In this document: positions 22,022-34,287 of the stretch, piece by piece
Position numbering within the stretch: the stretch's first letter is position 1
How the letters are laid out: the number at the start of each line of letters is the position of its first letter
NCBI GenBank assembly: GCA_037349105.1
Contig: JAYJMM010000041.1
Location: 4,524,501-4,588,500, forward strand
Direction: 5' to 3'
Origin: Limnomonas spitsbergensis
Taxonomy: Eukaryota > Chlorophyta > Chlorophyceae > Chlamydomonadales
DNA: 64,000 nucleotides
The notes under the pieces: model-generated
What the model was told of the DNA's origin: nothing
Seen by the model: only the letters and a program-made list of their open reading frames with translations
The model's database searches: none
Translations under genes and position numbers: made by a program

Positions 22022-24472
22022 TTGGTGGCCCGCATATCATATCGGCCTGCAGCGGGCGGAAGGCACCACAGGCAGGTCAACACTCAACAGTTCAACACAT
22101 GCATGTGCGCTGTGTGCAGGGACGGGCTGCTAAGGGTGTCAGGTTTCGGTGGCAGGCCGGGCCATCCTGGGGCGATGAGGGCCAAGCAGGTGGACCCCGC
22201 AGAGAGGTCAGAAGTACCCCATGTCAGGAGGACAAGCCAAAGCGGCAAGTCGAGGCGCGGCCCAGCCAGCTGCGTCGCAGCGAGGACAAAGATGTTCCCA
22301 GCAAGGGAGGCGGCCCGCTGTGGCCGGTCGAAAAACGGTCCAATTCGCTGCACCACAGCATGACCTCAGATCCCAGAGAGGGGGGGTCGGGACAAAGGCT
22401 GACAGTACTGAGTTTAGAAAGCCCACTTGTTCTAGCAAAAATACATTCTACATCCTGAAGGGCCAATGACATTACACCTCTAGGCCCTGCTCAAAATCCG
22501 CGTGGGCGTCAAATAAAAAGAGAGTAAAGATGGAAACAACACAAGGGGGCAGAACAAAAATAAGGAGGAATATGTCTGAAATCAAGTGAAAGGCCAAAAC
22601 AAAAGGCTGAAGAAACAAAATATTATGGAAGTTGCAGACCTCTGGAAAGGTCTACGCCTTAACGATACCTACCACGTCTTCCACAAAGGTCAGGGCATCC
22701 CACCCAACTAAGCCTGCCCCGGTACAACTAAAAAAAGTCGCTAGCACCTACCGAAGGATCTGCTCATCCCCGCTCTTAAGTTGATCATGCACGCTGGGGC
22801 ATTGAAAACAAGCATGCACCGCATCCCACATGGTCGCTGCCTCCCCTAGCCCAACATCACAGGCAACGCCGTCTGTCAAACTGCAGGCCACTGCGCCATC
22901 GCTGTATGTGTGATAGTGCTGGTTGGTATCAGCCAGGGGGGACAGCAGACAGAGGCCTAGTGGACTACTGCTGCCGCTGCTGCATGTTTTTCAGCTGCAT
23001 ACTCGAACACCTATGGGATAGGGGGAAATGGTCCAGTGGTGCAACGCTGGTGGCATCCATGCCACGAGATTGAGGGATCAAGCCCGCCACACGATCCTCC
23101 CTCTCCCTCAACTAGACCGCCGGGAACCACTCATGTTCCTGCCCCCTCACATGTGAACTTTTTACAGTCCAACGGGGCATCACATAGGAGGATGGCATGG
23201 CTGCACCATGGCCCAGGCTGTGCATTGTAGCTGGAATTGAGCGTAGTCATTCCCTGACAGCCCCACGTGGCCGAGCGTTCAGCAGGGCCCATCGGGTATG
23301 CACTGTTCTAAACCTATGGGATGCTGCACAGCCCCATGCACCACTGGGCCAATTGGGACCATCCTTGACTGGCATACGTCCGGTGGCCCAAGCAAGAAAG
23401 CAAGCTGCACCAGGACCCCTCGACCGCTTGCCGGATAGTATCTGAATTGTAGCGGAAGTGCACTAAAAAACTAGCTGGCCATCAGGCCACACCAACTCTG
23501 CAAGTACTGGCGGCGGAGCGGGCCCCACTCCTGCCGCGGCCAGAGGTGGGACCTGCCCAGAGTCGCTCTTGCTGCCAAGGGTTGCACTCACAGTCTTTCC
23601 TGTTGATCTCCTAATGTTCAAGGCAATTTTATGAGACAGCATTGAAGAAAGGCTGTGGATGCTGGCATGAAAGCTTCATGCTGCGCCAATGCATTATCTT
23701 TAGTGTTCAACAGGCCACCGTTAGGGGGCTACTGGGGCGCTGTCACTGAGCAGCTAGGGTGCTTTCACTGGTTGGCTGGGGTGCTGTCACTGGGCAGCTG
23801 GGGTGATGTCACTGAGCAGCTGGGGCGCTGTCACTGGGCAGCTGGGGTGATGTCACTGAGCAGCTGGGGCGCTGTCACTGGGCTGCTAGGGTGATGTCAC
23901 TGGGCAGCTGAGGCGATGTCACGACCGGCCTACCGCCGGCGGCCCAAGCATGAGAGCTACAGGCACCAGGCCCCCCTGGCCTCAGGGCGGGTGGTAAATG
24001 GTAATATCTGAATTATGCTAGAGTGCCACCGATGTGCTGTAACACCTCACACCTGCAGCACTCGCAACAGTTGTAACACCTTGATACCTGAAACACCTGC
24101 AATGCTTGCAACACCTCACAGGCCTCGAAGGCCTCAGCTTCATCTCTATATCGACCAGGTGCGTAAAAGGTGTGAGCCTTTCACAGTACGTGCCTGATGT
24201 CCGCTGCTTCACAAACAGGTGTGAAATAGATGCCTGTTGAGTCCTAACCAGTAGGTGCCTGACGGTCCGCTGCGCCACGGCTAGATGTGAAATAAGTGCC
24301 TCATGATAAGTGCCTCGCTATCCTTGAGAATATGTGGAAAAGGAGCCTCCTGCTGCAAGCTTGCCCCAATCAATGGCCGAGGGAGGGGAGGGGGGGGTAC
24401 ATACCTTTAAATCCTGACACTAATCCCTGACCTTGCGATGAGAGGAATTATGACTTACGAAGAATTATACCT
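22022..24472 (+). repeat. Unit U10 (family A, 2451 bp)
   Basis: The A box is at 23029-23039, the minisatellite starts at 23732, and the G run is 8 long. The single private change noticed is 'atatgtctga' at about 22572, where other copies have 'atatgtgcga'. This copy is close to a family A consensus. Confidence 0.95.
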
Positions 24473-26923
24473 TTGGTGGCCCGCATATCATATCGGCCTG
24501 CAGCGGGCGGAAGGCACCACAGGCAGGTCAACACTCAACAGTTCAACACATGCATGTGCGCTGTGTACAGGGACGGGCTGCTAAGGGTGTCAGGTTTCGG
24601 TGGCAGGCCGGGCCATCCTGGGGCGATGAGGGCCAAGCAGGTGGACCCCGCAGAGAGGTCAGAAGTACCCCATGTCAGGAGGACAAGCCAAAGCGGCAAG
24701 TCGAGGCGCGGCCCAGCCAGCTGCGTCGCAGCGAGGACAAAGATGTTCCCAGCAAGGGAGGCGGCCCGCTGTGGCCGGTCGAAAAACGGTCCAATTCGCT
24801 GCACCACAGCATGACCTCAGATCCCAGAGAGGGGGGGTCGGGACAAAGGCTGACAGTACTGAGTTTAGAAAGCCCACTTGTTCTAGCAAAAATACATTCT
24901 ACATCCTGAATGGCCAATGACATTACACCTCTAGGCCCTGCTCAAAATCCGCGTGGGCGTCAAATAAAAAGAGAGTAAAGATGGAAACAACACAAGGGGG
25001 CAGAACAAAAATAAGGAGGAATATGTGCGAAATCAAGTGAAAGGCCAAAACAAAAGGCTGAAGAAACAAAATATTATGGAAGTTGCAGACCTCTGGAAAG
25101 GTCTACGCCTTAACGATACCTACCACGTCTTCCACAAAGGTCAGGGCATCCCACCCAACTAAGCCTGCCCCGGTACAACTAAAAAAAGTCGCTAGCACCT
25201 ACCGAAGGATCTGCTCATCCCCGCTCTTAAGTTGATCATGCACGCTGGGGCATTGAAAACAAGCATGCACCGCATCCCACATGGTCGCTGCCTCCCCTAG
25301 CCCAACATCACAGGCAACGCCGTCTGTCAAACTGCAGGCCACTGCGCCATCGCTGTATGTGTGATAGTGCTGGTTGGTATCAGCCAGGGGGGACAGCAGA
25401 CATAGGCCTAGTGGACTACTGCTGCCGCTGCTGCATGTTTTTCAGCTGCATACTCGAACACCTATGGGATAGGGGGAAATGGTCCAGTGGTGCAACGCTG
25501 GTGGCATCCATGCCACGAGATTGAGGGATCAAGCCCGCCACACGATCCTCCCTCTCCCTCAACTAGACCGCCGGGAACCACTCATGTTCCTGCCCCCTCA
25601 CATGTGAACTTTTTACAGTCCAACGGGGCATCACATAGGAGGATGGCATGGCTGCACCATGGCCCAGGCTGTGCATTGTAGCTGGAATTGAGCGTAGTCA
25701 TTCCCTGACAGCCCCACGTGGCCGAGCGTTCAGCAGGGCCCATCGGGTATGCACTGTTCTAAACCTATGGGATGCTGCACAGCCCCATGCACCACTGGGC
25801 CAATTGGGACCATCCTTGACTGGCATACGTCCGGTGGCCCAAGCAAGAAAGCAAGCTGCACCAGGACCCCTCGACCGCTTGCCGGATAGTATCTGAATTG
25901 TAGCGGAAGTGCACTAAAAAACTAGCTGGCCATCAGGCCACACCAACTCTGCAAGTACTGGCGGCGGAGCGGGCCCCACTCCTGCCGCGGCCAGAGGTGG
26001 GACCTGCCCAGAGTCGCTCTTGCTGCCAAGGGTTGCACTCACAGTCTTTCCTGTTGATCTCCTAATGTTCAAGGCAATTTTATGAGACAGCATTGAAGAA
26101 AGGCTGTGGATGCTGGCATGAAAGCTTCATGCTGCGCCAATGCATTATCTTTAGTGTTCAACAGGCCACCGTTAGGGGGCTACTGGGGCGCTGTCACTGA
26201 GCAGCTAGGGTGCTTTCACTGGTTGGCTGGGGTGCTGTCACTGGGCAGCTGGGGTGATGTCACTGAGCAGCTGGGGCGCTGTCACTGGGCAGCTGGGGTG
26301 ATGTCACTGAGCAGCTGGGGCGCTGTCACTGGGCTGCTAGGGTGATGTCACTGGGCAGCTGAGGCGATGTCACGACCGGCCTACCGCCGGCGGCCCAAGC
26401 ATGAGAGCTACAGGCACCAGGCCCCCCTGGCCTCAGGGCGGGTGGTAAATGGTAATATCTGAATTATGCTAGAGTGCCACCGATGTGCTGTAACACCTCA
26501 CACCTGCAGCACTCGCAACAGTTGTAACACCTTGATACCTGAAACACCTGCAATGCTTGCAACACCTCACAGGCCTCGAAGGCCTCAGCTTCATCTCTAT
26601 ATCGACCAGGTGCGTAAAAGGTGTGAGCCTTTCACAGTACGTGCCTGATGTCCGCTGCTTCACAAACAGGTGTGAAATAGATGCCTGTTGAGTCCTAACC
26701 AGTAGGTGCCTGACGGTCCGCTGCGCCACGGCTAGATGTGAAATAAGTGCCTCATGATAAGTGCCTCGCTATCCTTGAGAATATGTGGAAAAGGAGCCTC
26801 CTGCTGCAAGCTTGCCCCAATCAATGGCCGAGGGAGGGGAGGGGGGGGTACATACCTTTAAATCCTGACACTAATCCCTGACCTTGCGATGAGAGGAATT
26901 ATGACTTACGAAGAATTATACCT
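24473..26923 (+). repeat. Unit U11 (family A, twin of U12, 2451 bp)
   Basis: The A box is at 25480-25490, the minisatellite starts at 26183, and the G run is 8 long. 'gctgtgtacag' (about 24561) and 'cctgaatggc' (about 24905) occur only here and in U12. 'cagacatagg' (about 25397) is also present in U12, U6 and U7. U11 and U12 appear to be a recent duplication of one unit. Confidence 0.95.
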
Positions 26924-29374
26924 TTGGTGGCCCGCATATCATATCGGCCTGCAGCGGGCGGAAGGCACCACAGGCAGGTCAACACTCAACAGTTCAACAC
27001 ATGCATGTGCGCTGTGTACAGGGACGGGCTGCTAAGGGTGTCAGGTTTCGGTGGCAGGCCGGGCCATCCTGGGGCGATGAGGGCCAAGCAGGTGGACCCC
27101 GCAGAGAGGTCAGAAGTACCCCATGTCAGGAGGACAAGCCAAAGCGGCAAGTCGAGGCGCGGCCCAGCCAGCTGCGTCGCAGCGAGGACAAAGATGTTCC
27201 CAGCAAGGGAGGCGGCCCGCTGTGGCCGGTCGAAAAACGGTCCAATTCGCTGCACCACAGCATGACCTCAGATCCCAGAGAGGGGGGGTCGGGACAAAGG
27301 CTGACAGTACTGAGTTTAGAAAGCCCACTTGTTCTAGCAAAAATACATTCTACATCCTGAATGGCCAATGACATTACACCTCTAGGCCCTGCTCAAAATC
27401 CGCGTGGGCGTCAAATAAAAAGAGAGTAAAGATGGAAACAACACAAGGGGGCAGAACAAAAATAAGGAGGAATATGTGCGAAATCAAGTGAAAGGCCAAA
27501 ACAAAAGGCTGAAGAAACAAAATATTATGGAAGTTGCAGACCTCTGGAAAGTTCTACGCCTTAACGATACCTACCACGTCTTCCACAAAGGTCAGGGCAT
27601 CCCACCCAACTAAGCCTGCCCCGGTACAACTAAAAAAAGTCGCTAGCACCTACCGAAGGATCTGCTCATCCCCGCTCTTAAGTTGATCATGCACGCTGGG
27701 GCATTGAAAACAAGCATGCACCGCATCCCACATGGTCGCTGCCTCCCCTAGCCCAACATCACAGGCAACGCCGTCTGTCAAACTGCAGGCCACTGCGCCA
27801 TCGCTGTATGTGTGATAGTGCTGGTTGGTATCAGCCAGGGGGGACAGCAGACATAGGCCTAGTGGACTACTGCTGCCGCTGCTGCATGTTTTTCAGCTGC
27901 ATACTCGAACACCTATGGGATAGGGGGAAATGGTCCAGTGGTGCAACGCTGGTGGCATCCATGCCACGAGATTGAGGGATCAAGCCCGCCACACGATCCT
28001 CCCTCTCCCTCAACTAGACCGCCGGGAACCACTCATGTTCCTGCCCCCTCACATGTGAACTTTTTACAGTCCAACGGGGCATCACATAGGAGGATGGCAT
28101 GGCTGCACCATGGCCCAGGCTGTGCATTGTAGCTGGAATTGAGCGTAGTCATTCCCTGACAGCCCCACGTGGCCGAGCGTTCAGCAGGGCCCATCGGGTA
28201 TGCACTGTTCTAAACCTATGGGATGCTGCACAGCCCCATGCACCACTGGGCCAATTGGGACCATCCTTGACTGGCATACGTCCGGTGGCCCAAGCAAGAA
28301 AGCAAGCTGCACCAGGACCCCTCGACCGCTTGCCGGATAGTATCTGAATTGTAGCGGAAGTGCACTAAAAAACTAGCTGGCCATCAGGCCACACCAACTC
28401 TGCAAGTACTGGCGGCGGAGCGGGCCCCACTCCTGCCGCGGCCAGAGGTGGGACCTGCCCAGAGTCGCTCTTGCTGCCAAGGGTTGCACTCACAGTCTTT
28501 CCTGTTGATCTCCTAATGTTCAAGGCAATTTTATGAGACAGCATTGAAGAAAGGCTGTGGATGCTGGCATGAAAGCTTCATGCTGCGCCAATGCATTATC
28601 TTTAGTGTTCAACAGGCCACCGTTAGGGGGCTACTGGGGCGCTGTCACTGAGCAGCTAGGGTGCTTTCACTGGTTGGCTGGGGTGCTGTCACTGGGCAGC
28701 TGGGGTGATGTCACTGAGCAGCTGGGGCGCTGTCACTGGGCAGCTGGGGTGATGTCACTGAGCAGCTGGGGCGCTGTCACTGGGCTGCTAGGGTGATGTC
28801 ACTGGGCAGCTGAGGCGATGTCACGACCGGCCTACCGCCGGCGGCCCAAGCATGAGAGCTACAGGCACCAGGCCCCCCTGGCCTCAGGGCGGGTGGTAAA
28901 TGGTAATATCTGAATTATGCTAGAGTGCCACCGATGTGCTGTAACACCTCACACCTGCAGCACTCGCAACAGTTGTAACACCTTGATACCTGAAACACCT
29001 GCAATGCTTGCAACACCTCACAGGCCTCGAAGGCCTCAGCTTCATCTCTATATCGACCAGGTGCGTAAAAGGTGTGAGCCTTTCACAGTACGTGCCTGAT
29101 GTCCGCTGCTTCACAAACAGGTGTGAAATAGATGCCTGTTGAGTCCTAACCAGTAGGTGCCTGACGGTCCGCTGCGCCACGGCTAGATGTGAAATAAGTG
29201 CCTCATGATAAGTGCCTCGCTATCCTTGAGAATATGTGGAAAAGGAGCCTCCTGCTGCAAGCTTGCCCCAATCAATAGCCGAGGGAGGGGAGGAGGGGGT
29301 ACATACCTTTAAATCCTGACACTAATCCCTGACCTTGCGATGAGAGGAATTATGACTTACGAAGAATTATACCT
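26924..29374 (+). repeat. Unit U12 (family A, twin of U11, 2451 bp)
   Basis: The A box is at 27931-27941 and the minisatellite starts at 28634. It is nearly identical to U11 up to its 3' end, apart from 'gaaagttcta' at about 27546. Its terminal G run is interrupted, reading 'ggggaggaggggg' (about 29287-29299), and 'aatagccgag' (about 29274) replaces 'aatggccgag'. The 3' end therefore already resembles a divergent block that continues into U13. Confidence 0.95.
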
Positions 29375-31837
29375 TTGGTGGCCCGCATATCATATCGGCC
29401 TGCAGCGGGCGGAAGGCACCACAGGCAGGTCAACACTCAACAGTTCAACACATGCATGTGCGCTGTGTGCAGGGACGGGCTGCTAAGGGTGTCAGGTTTC
29501 GGTGGCAGGCCGGGCCATCCTGGGGCGATGAGGGCCAAGCAGGTGGACTTCGCAGAGAGGTCAGAAGTACCCCATGTCAGGAGGACAAGCCAAAGCGGCA
29601 AGTCGAGGCGCGGTCCAGCCAGCTGCGTCGCAGCGAGGACAACGATGTTCCCAGCAAGGGAGGCGGCCCGCTGTGGCCGGTCGAAAAACGGTCCAATTCG
29701 CTGCACCACAGCATGACCTCAGATCCCAGAGAGGGGGGGTCGGGACAAAGGCTGACAGTACTGAGTTTAGAAAGCCCACTTGTTCTAGCAAAAATACATT
29801 GTACATCCTGAAGGGCCAATGACATTACACCTCTAGGCCCTGCTCAAAATCCGCGTGGGCGTCAAATAAAAAGAGAGTAAAGATGGAAACAACACAAGGG
29901 GGCAGAACAAAAATAAGGAGGAATATGTGCGAAATCAAGTGAAAGGCCAAAACAAAAGGCTGAAGAAACAAAATAGTATGGAAGTTGCAGACCTCTGGAA
30001 AGGTCTACGCCTTAACGATACCTACCACGTCTTCCAGACTTCCACAAAGGTCAGGGCATCCCACCCAACTAAGCCTGCCCCGGTACAACTAAAAAAAGTC
30101 GCTAGCACCTACCGAAGGATCTGCTCATCCCCGCTCTTAAGTTGATCATGCACGCTGGGGCATTGAAAACAAGCATGCACCGCATCCCACATGGTCGCTG
30201 CCTCCCCTAGCCCAACATCACAGGCAACGCCGTCTGTCAAACTGCAGGCCACTGCGCCATCGCTGTATGTGTGATAGTGCTGGTTGGTATCAGCCAGGGG
30301 GAACAGCAGACAGAGGCCTAGTGGACTACTGCTGCCGCTGCTGCATGTTTTTCAGCTGCATACTCGAACACCTATGGGATACGGGGAAAATGGTCCAGTG
30401 GTGCAACGCTGGTGGCATCCATGCCACGAGATTGAGGGATCAAGCCCGCCACACGATCCTCCCTCTCCCTCAACTAGACCGCCGGGAACCACTCATGTTC
30501 CTGCCCCCTCACATGTGAACTTTTTACAGTCCAACGGGACATCACATAGGAGGATGGCATGGCTGCACCATGGCCCAGGCTGTGCATTGTAGCTGGAATT
30601 GAGCGTAGTCATTCCCTGACAGCCCCACGTGGCCGAGCGTTCAGCAGGGCCCATCGGGTATGCACTGTTCTAAACCTATGGGATGCTGCACAGCCCCATG
30701 CACCACTGGGCCAATTGGGACCATCCTTGACTGGCATACGTCCGGTGGCCCAAGCAAGAAAGCAAGCTGCACCAGGACCCCTCGACCGCTTGCCGGATAG
30801 TATCTGAATTTTAGCGGAAGTGCACTAAAAAACTAGCTGGCCATCAGGCCACACCAACTCTGCAAGTACTGGCGGCGGAGCGGGCCCCACTCCTGCCGCT
30901 GCCAGAGGTGGGACCTGCCCAGAGTCGCTCTTGCTGCCAAGGGTTGCACTCACAGTCTTTCCTGCTGATCTCCTAATGTTCAAGGCAATTTTATGAGACA
31001 GCATTGAAGAAAGGCTGTGGATGCTGGCATGAAAGCTTCATGCTGCGCCAATGCATTATCTTTAGTGTTCAACAGGCCACCGTTAGGGGGCTACTGGGGC
31101 GCTGTCACTGAGCAGCTAGGGTGCTTTCACTGGTTGGCTGGGGTGCTGTCACTGGGCAGCTGGGGTGATGTCACTGAGCAGCTGGGGCGCTGTCACTGGG
31201 CAGCTGGGGTGATGTCACTGAGCAGCTGGGGCGCTGTCACTGGGCTGCTAGGGTGATGTCACTGGGCAGCTGAGGCGATGTCACGACCGGCCTACCGCCG
31301 GCGGCCCAAGCATGAGAGCTACAGGCACCAGGCCCCCCTGGCCTCAGGGCGGGTGGTAAATGGTAATATCTGAATTATGCTAGAGTGCCACCGATGTGCT
31401 GTAACACCTCACACCTGCAGCACTCGCAACAGTTGTAACACCTTGATACCTGAAACACCTGCAATGCTTGCAACACCTCACAGGCCTCGAAGGCCTCAGC
31501 TTCATCTCTATATCGACCAGGTGCGTAAAAGGTGTGAGCCTTTCACAGTACGTGCCTGATGTCCGCTGCTTCACAAACAGGTGTGAAATAGATGCCTGTT
31601 GAGTCCTAACCAGTAGGTGCCTGACGGTCCGCTGCGCCACGGCTAGATGTGAAATAAGTGCCTCATGATAAGTGCCTCGCTATCCTTGAGAATATGTGGA
31701 AAAGGAGCCTCCTGCTGCAAGCTTGCCCCAATCAATGGCCGAGGGAGGGGAGGGGGGGGGGGTACATACCTTTAAATCCTGACACTAATCCCTGACCTTG
31801 CGATGAGAGGAATTATGACTTACGAAGAATTTTACCT
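29375..31837 (+). repeat. Unit U13 (most divergent family A unit, 2463 bp)
   Basis: This is the longest and most divergent copy. The A box is at 30391-30401, the minisatellite starts at 31094, and the G run is 11 long, the maximum in the window. An 8-bp tandem duplication gives 'cttccagacttccac' at about 30031. Private changes include 'gtggacttcg' (about 29543), 'gcggtccagc' (about 29610), 'caacgatgtt' (about 29640), 'aatagtatgg' (about 29973), 'gggggaacag' (about 30297), 'atacggggaaaa' (about 30379) and 'cctgctgatc' (about 30961). It founds a variant set shared with U14-U16. Confidence 0.95.
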
Positions 31838-34287
31838 TTGGTGGCCCGCATATCATATCGGCCTGCAGCGGGCGGAAGGCACCACAGGCAGGTCAACACT
31901 CAACAGTTCAACACATGCATGTGCGCTGTGCGCAGGGACGGGCTGCTAAGGGTGTCAGGTTTCGGTGGCAGGCCGGGCCATCCTGGGGCGATGAGGGCCA
32001 AGCAGGTGGACCCCGCAGAGAGGTCAGAAGTACCCCATGTCAGGAGGACAAGCCAAAGCGGCAAGTCGAGGCGCGGCCCAGCCAGCTGCGTCGCAGCGAG
32101 GACAAAGATGTTCCCAGCAAGGGAGGCGGCCCGCTGTGGCCGGTCGAAAAACGGTCCAATTCGCTGCACCACAGCATGACCTCAGATCCCAGAGAGGGGG
32201 GGTCGGGACAAAGGCTGACAGTACTGAGTTTAGAAAGCCCACTTGTTCTAGCAAAAATACATTGTACATCCTGAAGGGCCAATGACATTACACCTCTAGG
32301 CCCTGCTCAAAATCCGCGTGGGCGTCAAATAAAAAGAGAGTAAAGATGGAAACAACACAAGGGGGCAGAACAAAAATAAGGAGGAATATGTGCGAAATCA
32401 AGTGAAAGGCCAAAACAAAAGGCTGAAGAAACAAAATATTATGGAAGTTGCAGACCTCTGGAAAGGTCTACGCCTTAACGATACCTACCACGTCTTCCAC
32501 AAAGGTCAGGGCATCCCACCCAACTAAGCCTGCCCCGGTACAACTAAAAAAAGTCGCTAGCACCTACCGAAGGATCTGCTCATCCCCGCTCTTAAGTTGA
32601 TCATGCACGCTGGGGCATTGAAAACAAGCATGCACCGCATCCCACATGGTCGCTGCCTCCCCTAGCCCAACATCACAGGCAACGCCGTCTGTCAAACTGC
32701 AGGCCACTGCGCCATCGCTGTATGTGTGATAGTGCTGGTTGGTATCAGCCAGGGGGGACAGCAGACAGAGGCCTAGTGGACTACTGCTGCCGCTGCTGCA
32801 TGTTTTTCAGCTGCATACTCGAACACCTATGGGATAGGGGGAAATGGTCCAGTGGTGCAACGCTGGTGGCATCCATGCCACGAGATTGAGGGATCAAGCC
32901 CGCCACACGATCCTCCCTCTCCCTCAACTAGACCGCCGGGAACCACTCATGTTCCTGCCCCCTCACATGTGAACTTTTTACAGTCCAACGGGACATCACA
33001 TAGGAGGATGGCATGGCTGCACCATGGCCCAGGCTGTGCATTGTAGCTGGAATTGAGCGTAGTCATTCCCTGACAGCCCCACGTGGCCGAGCGTTCAGCA
33101 GGGCCCATCGGGTATGCACTGTTCTAAACCTATGGGATGCTGCACAGCCCCATGCACCACTGGGCCAATTGGGACCATCCTTGACTGGCATACGTCCGGT
33201 GGCCCAAGCAAGAAAGCAAGCTGCACCAGGACCCCTCGACCGCTTGCCGGATAGTATCTGAATTTTAGCGGAAGTGCACTAAAAAACTAGCTGGCCATCA
33301 GGCCACACCAACTCTGCAAGTACTGGCGGCGGAGCGGGCCCCACTCCTGCCGCTGCCAGAGGTGGGACCTGCCCAGAGTCGCTCTTGCTGCCAAGGGTTG
33401 CACTCACAGTCTTTCCTGTTGATCTCCTAATGTTCAAGGCAATTTTATGAGACAGCATTGAAGAAAGGCTGTGGATGCTGGCATGAAAGCTTCATGCTGC
33501 GCCAATGCATTATCTTTAGTGTTCAACAGGCCACCGTTAGGGGGCTACTGGGGCGCTGTCACTGAGCAGCTAGGGTGCTTTCACTGGTTGGCTGGGGTGC
33601 TGTCACTGGGCAGCTGGGGTGATGTCACTGAGCAGCTGGGGCGCTGTCACTGGGCAGCTGGGGTGATGTCACTGAGCAGCTGGGGCGCTGTCACTGGGCT
33701 GCTAGGGTGATGTCACTGGGCAGCTGAGGCGATGTCACGACCGGCCTACCGCCGGCGGCCCAAGCATGAGAGCTACAGGCACCAGGCCCCCCTGGCCTCA
33801 GGGCGGGTGGTAAATGGTAATATCTGAATTATGCTAGAGTGCCACCGATGTGCTGTAACACCTCACACCTGCAGCACTCGCAACAGTTGTAACACCTTGA
33901 TACCTGAAACACCTGCAATGCTTGCAACACCTCACAGGCCTCGAAGGCCTCAGCTTCATCTCTATATCGACCAGGTGCGTAAAAGGTGTGAGCCTTTCAC
34001 AGTACGTGCCTGATGTCCGCTGCTTCACAAACAGGTGTGAAATAGATGCCTGTTGAGTCCTAACCAGTAGGTGCCTGACGGTCCGCTGCGCCACGGCTAG
34101 ATGTGAAATAAGTGCCTCATGATAAGTGCCTCGCTATCCTTGAGAATATGTGGAAAAGGAGCCTCCTGCTGCAAGCTTGCCCCAATCAATGGCCGAGGGA
34201 GGGGAGGGGGGGTACATACCTTTAAATCCTGACACTAATCCCTGACCTTGCGATGAGAGGAATTATGACTTACGAAGAATTATACCT
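31838..34287 (+). repeat. Unit U14 (family A, U13-type block, 2450 bp)
   Basis: The A box is at 32845-32855, the minisatellite starts at 33548, and the G run is 7 long. It shares with U13 and U15 'acgggacatc' (about 32988), 'gaattttagc' (about 33260) and 'cgctgccaga' (about 33350). It shares 'cattgtacat' (about 32260) with U13, U15 and U16. It lacks the private changes of U13. Confidence 0.95.
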
